In this document: positions 46,441-56,104 of the stretch, piece after piece
Position numbering within the stretch: position 1 is the first letter of the stretch
How the letters are laid out: each line of letters starts with the position of its first letter
The notes under the pieces: generated by a model
Told to the model about the DNA's origin: nothing
Seen by the model: the letters and a program-made list of their open reading frames with translations, nothing else
Databases searched by the model: none
Source: Massospora cicadina
Lineage: Eukaryota > Entomophthoromycota > Entomophthoromycetes > Entomophthorales > Entomophthoraceae
Direction of reading: 5' to 3'
Assembly: GCA_022478985.1 (NCBI GenBank)
Contig: JAKSZP010009199.1
Coordinates: 248,001 to 312,000 of the forward strand
Length of the DNA stretch: 64,000 nucleotides
Program-made: the position numbers and the translations under genes

Positions 46441-47523
46441 AAATGGTTGCCCTATCTCCGGCCATCTGAGCGCGTACCTGTGATCATGGAGTCTCACACT
46501 CTCATGGGCCACGGCGGAGTCAAGAAAACCTATGAGTGGATAAAGAGCGGTATCATTGGGAGGGCATCATGGAAACCATAATGGAAGTCTTGGATGCCTG
46601 CCTGACCTGCAAAAAACAATCCCACTTCAAATACCGTTATCAGTACCAACCTACAATGGCCCATCAACCTTTACACACCATTGGTTTGGATGTGGTAGGT
46701 CCTCTCCCTCAAAATACCAGGGGTAATCGTTATATCTTGGTTGGTATAGATCATTTTACCAAATGGGTTGAAGCTGTGGCTCTCCCCGCTCAGACTTCCA
46801 AAGCCACGGCTAACTTTTTACATCAATACATCTTCATGCGGCATGGTTGTCCCCAAATCCTCCTTTGTGATAACAGAAAAAACTTCACTTCCAGAGTGGT
46901 AAAGCTTCTTGCCACTTCCATGGGGACGCAACAACTTTTCTCCGCTCCCTATAATCCATCCACCAATGGGGCTGTAGAAAGAGCTAATGGGTCCCTGGTC
47001 TCTATGTTGCGGAAGATGGCCAGTTCAGACCCTCTTCACTGGGATCTCTACTTACCCAGTGCGCTCATGGCTTATCACATTAGCTATCATTGTATACTCA
47101 AAATGTCCCCTTTCCATGTGTTATATGGGTGAGAACCTGGGGTACCAGCGCTATTAGCCAAATATGACTTCTCTGATAGGATAATCCTGAACAAGCCATG
47201 AGAAAGTTGGCCCAGCACATCATCCAACTACAGTATGAGGCTATGACTAACTTAGCAAAGACTTTCACCAAAGAAGGCCAAGCCGCGAATGAGCTCAGGG
47301 CCCCTCTTCCCTCATTTCAGGTATCCGACTTGGTCCTCTATTACCACAACTGAATCACTCCAAGAAGTGAAAACTTGGCTCTATCTGGGAAGGGCCCTTT
47401 TCAATCACATACAAGCGAGTGGATGAGTATTCTATCAAATCCCTTGTTTCTGGAATCACCATCAACTGAGTTCACAGGCGCTTCCTTTGGCCCTATTATC
47501 CCCCTAACATTCTTAAGAGGTAA
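46441..47523 (+). pseudogene. P3 integrase and C-terminal tail of pol
   Basis: The zinc-binding part has M-E-S-H-T-L-M-G-H-G-G (46489-46520) and A-C-L-T-C-K-K-Q (46595-46620), an HHCC pattern broken by a frame change near 46560. In the core, T-I-G-L-D-V-V-G-P-L-P has the first Asp (46680), L-L-C-D-N-R-K-N-F-T has the second (46862) and N-G-A-V-E-R-A-N-G-S has the Glu (46965). After the frame stop at 47130, post-core words are seen in other frames (N-L-A-L-S-G-K-G-P-F near 47370). No chromodomain is recognised. The pol frame ends at a TAA just before the 3' LTR. Confidence 0.9.
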
Positions 47524-48135
47524 TGTTAGACATTTGCCTCCCAGGGGCCTGACAAAAAATGTTGAGGGGCAATCATGGGAGAAATGGGGAAATGTTAGAC
47601 ATATTCAAGTCTGCGATGCTAATATAAATGATTTGATTTTTTATAATGAATTAGTCAGCCAAAAGACCCTGACCAATTCTCGGTGGAACTCAATTAATTG
47701 GGGCCCTAAATGTATTAACACAATTCAGCTTTATTCTATGAGTTTGGGTAGTTGGACTACCCCAAACCCTTGGCCAAATTATTTTAACCTTCCGAGGCTT
47801 CTTGAAGTGATGCGAGTTTGAAATGACCTGATAGGTCCTTCTTGCATATTTCCTAATTTGGAATGCGCTAAGCAATCTGAACCTCAAACTCTAATATGTT
47901 AAATATGAATTATCGACTTAAGAATAGGGGACCTTTCTTAACCCCCACGGCTATCAATAAATACACAAAAAAGCTCAGAATTCCTAAGTTTTATTATTTA
48001 TTTAACCCTATAATGGATCAGGGCTTATTGTTAGAAACTAGCACTGTTACAATATTTTAAGTGGTTTTCTCCCCCAGTTGTTGGTTTTTTAGGCTTAAAA
48101 GCACCAGCGAGATAAACATCTCCAAAAATCCAACA
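47524..48135 (+). repeat. 3' LTR of P3 with a 43-base extra block
   Basis: TGTTAGACATTTGCC to TCCAACA. Compared with the 5' LTR it holds an added block around 48017-48059. That block is the exact inverse complement of sequence just outside the element (48171-48213). An open frame of 148 codons (47375-47821) crosses the LTR start, with no stop until 47819. Confidence 0.9.
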
Positions 48136-48219
48136 AGTTTGTTTGATCTGTGATTGAGGATCAAACCTCTTAAAATATTGTAACAGTGCTAGTTTCTAAC
48201 AATAAGCCCTGATCCATTA
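48011..48219. repeat. Perfect 51-bp inverted repeat at the P3 right border
   Basis: Arms 48011-48061 and 48169-48219 are exact inverse complements, separated by 107 bases that contain the LTR end and the target duplication. Left arm starts TAATGGATCAGGGCTTATTG; right arm ends AATAAGCCCTGATCCATTA. Could fold into a cruciform or a long RNA hairpin. Confidence 0.92.
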
Positions 48220-48333
48220 GAGGTAGTAAAAAAGACAATTGCTTAGCTAGATTCATTTTCAGCACTCATCCAGGCTGAAAATTAGAATTTAGATGGTATT
48301 CAGATAAATATATATATCCAATAGTAGAGTATA

Positions 48334-49020
48334 TGTCATGTTTCATGGCATGATTTCTGGGGTTTATTGTTGGGACAAGGAGGAAGTAATGAGGACCAAA
48401 GGGGTCAGGTTAACCACCCTTCTTGAACTCAGATATACTATAGATCAACGATGGGTTTTTGGCTAAGCAAGCTGAGGTCAATTCCATAAAATGCATAATG
48501 AATTTTAGGATGTTATATCAACAGTGCTAAAAATCACCCATTATAGCATAAAGGGTAAAAGTTCTTAATTTTAAGTACCATTCAAGGATTGGATTCATTT
48601 TCAAAGTTTAATAGTACTAAAAATGTAAAATTCAGCTAGTGTCAAAGTCTCAAGTTTACAGATACTTGAGCTATAGAACTACCTTTAAAGATAGTTTCAT
48701 CTTATTGGCCAAAATTAAGTTTAAGCCTCAACAAATTGATCTCAGCCCATCACCCCAATTGCCTTTGAAGTAGCATTTTGCCAATCAATCTATTCATTGG
48801 TCATCTCTCTTACTTACAATAAAGAACTTATCATATTTAAATTAGTCCCATGTTATCTTTTGCTGCCATTGTGGTATATCTCCTTATGGTAGTAACCTGG
48901 GTTTTATTTATAGGCTATGAAGATGTGGACGCCATATAAGGTACACTTTTCTTAATCCTTTTGATGTTCTTTATTTGGAGAGTAAGAGACAATCTCCTAA
49001 CATTAGATGACAAACCCCTT
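48334..49020 (+). repeat. LTR fragment of family A type
   Basis: It aligns with the family A LTR from 1084 to about 1760: start TGTCATGTTTCATGG, the GATTTCTGG block, and the TTTGGAGAGTAAGAGACAAT block near 48975. The U3 frame 48338-48466 is open (42 codons). No gypsy internal sequence is attached, so this is a solo LTR or a remnant. The right end is uncertain. Confidence 0.6.
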
Positions 49021-49518
49021 TATTATACTTGAGGGGATTTTATATGGGTGGGACTCCCCTATAGAAATAAATGAATGCATTAGCTGGTTGCCATAATTAA
49101 GATTCTTCTCACCATAGTGTTATCATTTTTTATGCAGTGTCTCATCTTGGCGTTTTTTACTTCCTGTTGGAGGACTCCTGACCTTACTGCAATTACATGG
49201 TGGTTTTGGACTGTTTGAGGTCCTGCTGCCCAAGCTTATAATTGTTTAAGGCTTCTATAATTTTAATAAAAGCAGCCCTTTCTTTCCCTCACTTTGCATC
49301 TATTAGATGCATCAAAATTCACCAAGTTCCTTTGAATGGATATTTTTTAATTTTTGTTTTCCAGTCTAAGGTTTGGAAGCCAATGGAAGGTTTGGAATGC
49401 ATTCTGGAAGCTTAGCAACCCGTGTTTACTTTCTTCCAAACCTTCCATGGGCTCTTGGCGCCCAGTCAATTGTGATGCTTTTTGGAGTTCTTTATATGAA
49501 TCTTGTGGTTAAGTCCAT
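49021..49518. other. Sequence between the A-type LTR and element P1
   Basis: It could be the U5 part of the A-type LTR or unrelated flank. An A-rich AATTTTAATAAAAGC near 49260 resembles a polyadenylation signal. A frame at 49373-49582 runs across the P1 border and is likely fortuitous. Confidence 0.35.
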
Positions 49519-49969
49519 TGTAAGTCCAGGGGAATATCTCCTTTTCGTGGACTGGGCGATTTTACCATTTCCTAATAAATAGGGTCTGAAGAGGGTGGCT
49601 GTACCTCATGTCACCCAGGGTGACCTTGCCCATGTGGTAGACAAGCACTGGGTAACAGTGCTCCCTCTGAAGATTCCTCCCCCAGTTCCCACACTTGACT
49701 CTGCCAAATTAGTTTGCTGAATCAAGGAAATCTGCGCAGAAATAATCAGTAACCATCATCCCACGAGTGGGTGGGACTTTATAAAACTGAGGGTGCCAAA
49801 TTCTCAGAATTTAAGCTGAAATATCCAAAATTTACAGGGTTAAAGCCCAATGGACAAGAAACTAATAGTTGGAAGGGGAAAATTAATGAAATATTGGCCA
49901 AAATTGCCAATAGCATTGAGCCAATGAGCAGTATGGCTGCCAATGCCAAACTCCTCTCCAAATCACTGG
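49519..49969 (+). repeat. 5' LTR of P1, first part
   Basis: It starts TGTAAGTCCAGGGGAATATC, matching the 3' LTR start TGTAAGTCCATGGAAGCATT at 63262. It contains the U3 protein segment (G-D-L-A-H-V-V-D-K-H-W-V-T near 49620-49655). Confidence 0.87.
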
Positions 49970-51729
49970 TGTCATGGAACATTCTGATTAAAGTAATACT
50001 GGGCTTCAAATCTGGGTGTGTAACAACCCAGTGGAAAGCCCAGAATGCCAAAAGGCATAGCAGTTCTGAGCAGTTGTAGAAAAGATCCTCTATTATTCTG
50101 GTGAGGGAAATAGAAGTTAATAAACATACCAAAGGCCCCATAACAAACCAAATGGCTGCAATGGGGCAACCGCAGGTCTTGCTGGGGCATCCCCCAAGGA
50201 TGGGAGAGGCAAGGAGGACAATTATTCCTCCTATTTTTGCAGTTGTTGACTTTTGGCTTAATTTTCCAAACCATTTTGGACTGATTCATCATAGTAAAAA
50301 TTCTGAAAATCATAGAAATTTTCAAAAATTTTTATAATGATGATTGGCCTCATGAATCAAATCAAATTGAATCGCTTCAAATTATATGGAGGCCTTGGGC
50401 CTCGTCTTGTGTCCATTGATAGGTTTTGGGTTGGATAGAAAGGTCAGGTACATTGCCAACGTGGCGGATCGATTTTTTTACGATTTGGTCTGGATTGGCT
50501 CTTGGCAGAATGGCTCAGATGGCTCAGTGCCTAGTTTCCAACTTGTGGTTGTGTGAACGGTGAGCCCTCACCTCCAAATAGAGAATTTTGATTAGAAGAG
50601 ATGGCCTCACTCTGCCCAGATTGCACCAAACCATTAACAGATCGGTGATGTGGATTAGGTTGAATTGTCCAGTTATTTTGTGAAGTGGGAGGCAGATCCA
50701 AAGCTGGTCCGCTGAATGCTGAATGGTAAACAGATCATTGCAAAGAGTTTGGCAGATCTGTGAACTCTTCTGAAGTGGCGGATTGACGTTGTAGGCTTGT
50801 GGCGAATTCCTGGATCGCAATCACCATTTGATGGGCCACCAGATTTATGGCTTGGAAGGCCCACTCGATGATCATTAGCCCTAAGATGCATAGCGCTGCA
50901 TACTATGCTGGGTTAAGTAAAAGCATCGTGAATAAAGTGGCAGAGCTCGTGGAATAGGTTTTGGAGGGAGTAGTTTTTATTAAAACTTGAAGTTAAAAAT
51001 GGATTGACAATTGCTCTTTACAGAGGCAGTTGCCTTATATATGTGAAGTGGGGAAAAGAGGGCCATGTGTACCTTTTTCCTGGGCAGCAATAGCTGACGT
51101 ACTCATGGGTACTCAGCCTGGGTTCAGGGCTTTGTCATCCAGCTTATGCAAAGGTTGCAAAAGCTCTGGCAACATAATTGTTGGATCCGCCAGGAAGGGA
51201 CCCTCACCAATCCAAACATAAGCGGTCTAACTCAGATTGAAGGGGCGGCTGAATTGGGTTCCAACAAGGTCGATTCCAATGAATTTTTAAAAGTTTTTAA
51301 AATTTCCCAAAAGCAAATTTCTAGCTTGTATTAGCTTTCCTGGACCTAGAATTTCAGATTCTATGTCCCCAACCAGGTTTTCTGACTCAAAAGCCCTTTA
51401 CTGAGTTTTGAGGCCCATTTTCTTCTTACCCAAGGATGTAAAGGATGGCGGAGTGAAACTCAGTGGGAGGGGAAGCTGCTTTTTGAAGGCTTCCAGCCTG
51501 TATTACCTCATTACAGACTTCTTTTATCCTTTCAATCAGAGAAGAAGCAGCCAAATGGGGTAATGTGGTGGGGTTTTTTGGTGCCAATGCAGTGACCCAA
51601 CATTCATCCACTACAGGAACCAAGTCCCCACAGTTGATCCAAGGGCTCCACAGGGGCATTAGGTCCCTTCTTCTTACTAAAAGGGACCTTTTCTCAATCT
51701 ATCCCAAGAGGTTAGTCTCTAGACTTACA
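49970..51729 (-). repeat. 3' LTR of M3
   Basis: It aligns with 56105-57858 throughout. TATATAAGG on the minus strand (51033-51041) is the TATA box, in a well-conserved context (CACATATATAAGGCAACTGC). The minus-strand sequence just before the LTR, CAAAAAGAAGATATAA, is the polypurine tract. Confidence 0.9.
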
Positions 51730-51747
51730 TTATATCTTCTTTTTGAA

Positions 51748-52239
51748 CGGGAAACATTTCTCCTCCTGGCACATGAACCAGGGCATAGTTCTTGTGTCTA
51801 GTGAGGATTTTGATGTCCAAAATCATAGCGATTTTCTTGGGTGGGTATGGGGCTTCAGGATGCGATTCGTGGAACCCTGGCTACTTACTCTTTGCAATTT
51901 CACAATCCTTTGCACTTATCCAACTATTTTCATAGGCTGGGTAGCCTTTCCATGCAACCAGATACTGACTGACCTTCTAGATCTCCTTGAGGCCAGTATT
52001 GCCTCTACTTAGGCATCTTGAGAGTCCCCTGCAATAATAGGCTCAGGGGTAGAAGGAAGCTTTTCCTTAAAGGGGGATAGTTGAGAGATGCGGAAAACAT
52101 TGTGTTGTTTCCAATGGACAGGAAGCTTGATGCGGTATGCACCATTACCCAAATCCTTCTCTACTTCAAAAGGACCAGAGCGCTTACTAGCCAGCTTTCT
52201 GGAGGATCCCTTAATATTCAGGTGGCAGGTGTCAAACAT
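51748..52239 (-). pseudogene. M3 integrase C-terminus and chromodomain
   Basis: 52009-52239 reads K-R-S-G-P-F-E-V-E (GPY/F subdomain) and N-V-F-R-I-S-Q-L-S-P-F, the usual lead-in to a chromodomain. The chromodomain follows on the minus strand at 51840-52016: V-E-A-I-L-A-S, then after a shift Q-Y-L-V-A-W-K-G-Y-P and N-S-W-I-S-A. After it comes a C-terminal tail ending P-V-Q-K-E-D-I-M. The stop codon TAA lies within the first five bases of the LTR (ATG TAA GTC). Chromodomains target gypsy integration to heterochromatin. Confidence 0.85.
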
Positions 52240-52499
52240 AACGAGTGAGCTTTCAGAGATGTCATGTCAAGGAAGTCATTACCTATCAGCAAACTTCTTA
52301 TAATCTTCAATGGCTTTTAGTAAGTGTTCTTGAAAAAGCTTTTGGGTATCTCAGATCTTGGTGATCCAGTCCTCTACTGCGGGGACTGTTGAGGTTAAGC
52401 GTGCTCCAATCTGAAAAGATGGGTTGTAACCCAGTGTTGCTTCAAAGGGGGAGAATCCAGTGGAAGAGTGGGAGGCATTGTTGTAGGAAAATTGCGCTA

Positions 52500-53180
52500 A
52501 AGGGAGGTTTGTGGCCCAAGTGTCCTAGGTGACTGAGGAGTAACAACACAGTTATTGTTCTAAGACTTGATTAACTCTTTCAGTTTGCCCATCCAATTGT
52601 GGGTGATATGCTGTAGAACGGCAGGCTTTGATGTTAAGAAGTCCCAGAAAGGCATCTTAAAACCTGGCTGTGAATTTGGGCCACGGTCACTTACAATTTC
52701 TGTTGGGAGTTCAAACACGGAGAAGACATGAGTGACGAAAAGTGCTGCATTATCTGCCACTGTTATAGTAGTGTTGCATGGAATAAACAACACAAACTTG
52801 GTGAACCTATCCACAACCACCATTATGGCATCAACCCCCTTGGACATGAGAAGTTCAACAATGAAGTCTACTGAGACTAACGTCCAGGGACCCTCAGCTT
52901 GTTGCAAAGGGTAGAGAAGACCCTTTTTTCCTGTGCAGTCTGATTTAGAGCGGGCACAGGTAACACAACTTGATACCCAGACTGGGATATTCTTGGAGAG
53001 CCCAGGACAATTGTAGGTTCTTTTAACTAACTCAGCACATTTCTTTGAACCAGGATGACCTACTATGGGTGGGGTGTGGTGCTCTTCAAAAACCTGCATT
53101 TGCAGGGTAGGTGTAACCTAGATCCTATCCCAAAAGAAGATTATCCCATACTTTAAGTGGTACAGGGGCCATTTGCGCTG
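52500..53180 (-). pseudogene. M3 integrase (zinc domain and core)
   Basis: Frame 52560-53099: V-G-H-P-G-S-K-K-C, Y-N-C-P-G-L-S-K, and C-V-T-C-A-R-S-K form the zinc-binding part. V-S-V-D-F-I-V-E-L holds the first Asp and I-V-S-D-R-G-P-N the second. The Glu block D-G-Q-T-E-R-V-N-Q is present at about 52565-52590 in the next frame, so a shift occurs just before it. H-H-T-P-P-I-V-G-H near 53080 supplies a His of the HHCC motif. Confidence 0.9.
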
Positions 53181-53417
53181 CTTAGTCTCCAGGTCATTTA
53201 CCACTTCAATTCCCTCTGGGAAACATAGTTAACTTGCTAAAACGCACTTGCACATGGGGGTTTCTGGGGATATATAGGTATATGATACCATGACAGGGGC
53301 GAGGGAGAGGATCATGGTGGAAGGCAACACTGTGGTGAGCTCAGACAGGTCCTCCTTTGGGCCTGAAGCCAAGGCAGGGTTGCGATTCAACATATCTGGC
53401 AGCACATTTAGGGGCCT

Positions 53418-54400
53418 TTATATGAACTCATACTTGAAGTTAAAGGTGCAAAGATCCCTGTACGTGCGTGCTTGACGGTGAGCCAGCTTTTGGGGTTTCC
53501 AATAATATAATAAATACTTATGGTCAGTGCGTACTATGACTTCATGCTTTGCTCCCTGAAGAATATATCTCCGTTGAGTCAGCAAACATGCCACCGCAGC
53601 CAACTCTTTATAATAGATAGCCCGTTCTTGTTCTATGGAGGTGAATTTCCTTGAGAAGTATGCCACTGGATGCTCCCTCCTTTCATGCTCTTGCAAAAAT
53701 ACCGCTCCCACTGCAACTGCTGAAGCATCGAATTCCACCATAAATGGCTTGGATGTGTCAGCATGCCACAGGATTTGCGCTGACAGAAAATCAGTTTTGA
53801 TTGCCTCAAAGGCTTGTTGACATTCCTCTGTCCATTTGAAAGGGACATTCTTCCCTGTCAGTGGGTGGAGGGGTGACGTCAGCTGGGAGAGCACAATAGA
53901 AAACTTCTTTATGAAAGTCACAGTGCCCAGGAAACTTCTTAGTTGTTTTTGGGTGTTAGGGGTTGTCCAGGATTGAATAGCCTCCAGCTTACAGGGGGGA
54001 ACCGCATACCCATCCTTAAGGACCAGGTTCCCTAAGAATGTTACTTCCTCTTGAAAGAATTCACGTTTGGATGTCTAGTCCACGCATGGGCGTAGGGTTC
54101 CATCCGCCTTCTAGGCAAAAACAACTGGTGAGGCAATGTGGAAGGATTTCTTGATAATCCATCCTTTGTCCAGCATATCATCTAACCAGATGCCCAGCGC
54201 CTTGTCTTCTTCCTCTGTGTGAGGGTACAACGGGAAATTGATCTTGACAAGATGCACTGTTAGCTGGAAGGCTAGATCATATGATGAATGTGGAGGAAGT
54301 CGAGTTGCAAGTCTCATGTCAAAGTCATTCTTATATGGGGCTAGGAAGTCAGGAAAATCTTGGTGGAGGTCCAAAGGGGGCAACTCAGAGGAGAGATTAA
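53418..54400 (-). pseudogene. M3 RT (catalytic core missing) and RNase H
   Basis: RT start: 54111-54383, with P-H-S-S-Y-D-L-A-F-Q-L and L-D-D-M-L-D-K-G-W-I-I-K-K-S. It continues A-D-G-T-L-R-P-C-V-D near 54075-54100, then jumps directly to K-R-E-F-F-Q-E-E-V-T-F-L-G near 54030-54065. In P1 these two blocks are about 400 bases apart and enclose the catalytic boxes, so the palm with both Asp motifs is gone. The connection and RNase H are open over 168 codons (53418-53921): F-M-V-E-F-D-A-S-A-V-A-V-G, Y-Y-K-E-L-A-A-V and V-R-T-D-H-K-Y-L-L-Y-Y. Confidence 0.9.
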
Positions 54401-54585
54401 GCTGAATGAGGGCTCTGTTGTGAGAGTTTCAATTAGTGGGATTCCCCACTACATCTTTTATTAGCGAAGGACAAAGAGTTAAGTTCCAGATTGATGTTCA
54501 CCTGTTGGCGTCGCCACCACCCTATCCCATGATGTCAGGGTATTGTAAATCAGGTACCGCTGAAAAGTGATCGTAGAAGCCAAAT

Positions 54586-54800
54586 TTGTGGATAAGGAAC
54601 TATACTGGGCGTTGGATAGTATGGCAGATCATAGGTGTAGATGAAGCACTTAATATAGGAGGAGCAAGCACCATATCCAGGTCCAGAGAGTGTGCCACTC
54701 TTAAATCCATAAAGTTGCCCACTGCTCCAGTATCCAGAAAAGCTTGTACTGTGACCTTCCGTACTCCTACTCTGAAGGTAATGGGAAACTGGAAATAAGC
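54586..54800 (-). pseudogene. M3 protease
   Basis: The minus strand reads A-F-L-D-T-G-A-V-G-N-F-M-D-L near 54700-54745, an intact D-T-G-A active site like the D-T-G-A-S of family B. The domain continues to L-A-P-P-I-L-S near 54660. Frame breaks lie on both sides. Confidence 0.8.
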
Positions 54801-54946
54801 TTATTCCTCTTTATTGCCCATGGAAAGAGTGAGGACAGCGGAAGGTGGGGTGGGTACCATAATGAGAAGTGGTTCTTTGGTTTTCAGTAAGCTACTCTGC
54901 TTCTCATTGGATCCCTCTGAGAGGCTCTCCTGGTCCCCATGCAGGA

Positions 54947-56104
54947 TTAAATTATATGGTCTACCGTTATGCCATTGCAAAGCACTATTGAGGGGGAGGG
55001 GCTTTCATGGTTACATATGGTGGGTGAGGCTGACTCAGTGGGAGAAGAACTAGGCTCAGTGGTATGCGCATCATCTTTCTTATTAGGCGCGACGTGGGCT
55101 TCCACTTGGACTATTTGGGTGGGCGTCAGGACTGGATTACTTGGGTCCAATGTCACACTCAACTTCTAATACGCAGGGAAGGGGAAGAGATTATCCACAG
55201 GTGGCATGTTACTCTTCAAAGTAGCCTGCGGGTAGGGAGCTACCACTGCAACCTCAGGGGAGCGCTTCCCTGTACCCTTGTTCCCTACATAGTAGGAGCG
55301 GGTGTTTTGGACTGGAATGAGCTGGATGGGAGGGTGTTTACTGATGGCTGAGATGTCATTACCTCTGCTGAGGCCATACTTGTATGGAGGGGTTTTGCCC
55401 CTACTGAATACGCTAAAGTAAATGCAGCCTTCATGGATACTGGGAGAGGGTCCCGTGCGACATTGCTAGCTGAAGAGTTGTCTAAAGCTGCTCTGAAAGC
55501 TGCCACTGCAATGTCCGTAGGAATCCCAGCAGAGGGTAGTAATGCTGTGAAGGCCTCCACCAGTGATGACAAGTCAGGGATCTTCTGGTGGAGGGCAAAG
55601 AGACGGTAAAGGCGGGATGCTCTAGATTCTGATGCTTGGACCGCATCAGATGCTAAACTTAATAGAGGAGTGTGATTCCCCATTTTGGTGGCAGCCCATA
55701 GTACTCCTCTGCCCCAAAAGCATGCTTCCCCATCAAGAGCATCTAAAAAGGGCCACACTTCTTGTGCGTCAGTGGAAGTGGGAGTTTGGGACTCCCAGCA
55801 GCGAAGCGTACATGAAGATCAGCTAGAGCATCTAGCATCTGTTTGGCTACTTCAGGTGATGGGACTGGAGGGATTCCCATTGTTACTACACTTACCAAAG
55901 GTGTAGCCTGGTTTGCTGGTGCTGGATGGGTGTTATTCCGGGTAGCTAAGAGTTGTTTGCAGGCCCTGCAGAAGGAGATGAGCGACCAGAAAGAGAAGAC
56001 TAAGTCTCATATGGAATGCAATTTCATGGTGATTAAGTAAGCAACTGCTTCACCAGATTCCATGAGGAGGGCGGAAAGTGCTGAAGTTATGGGTCATTCC
56101 ATTA
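54947..56104 (-). pseudogene. M3 gag
   Basis: 55285-55758 is the longest frame (157 codons): S-R-A-S-R-L-Y-R-L-F-A-L-H matches S-R-S-D-R-L-F-Q-L-L-S-L-M of the P1 gag at 59390. Upstream, V-A-K-Q-M-L-D-A-L near 55825 matches V-A-N-K-V-F-D-A-L of P1. 54947-55162 is a Ser/Thr/Pro-rich linker. I see no zinc knuckle. The frame appears to enter from the LTR (see findings). Function: particle protein. Confidence 0.65.

Larger units (their letters stand above)
41887..48135 (+). mobile_element. Ty3/gypsy element P3, complete, best preserved in the window
   Basis: LTRs of 569 and 612 bases bound it (41887-42455 and 47524-48135). Target duplication: AGTTC (41882-41886) and AGTTT (48136-48140). Internal order is primer-binding site, gag, protease, RT, RNase H, integrase. 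Long frames survive (391, 191, 380 and 198 codons), but stops at 45232 and between 45370 and 45415 and shifts near 43556, 44140 and 46560 prevent a full product. By eye the LTRs agree at roughly nine bases in ten, plus one 43-base size difference. Confidence 0.92.

Noticed and set aside
49373..49582. Hydrophobic 69-codon frame as a membrane protein gene.
   Set aside because: It crosses the P1 LTR border, which is set by alignment with the 3' LTR, so the two halves have different origins.
56081..56104. Primer-binding site of M3 reading TGGAATGACCC a few bases after the LTR.
   Set aside because: P1 has an unrelated sequence at the same place and I cannot match it to a tRNA, so I did not call it.
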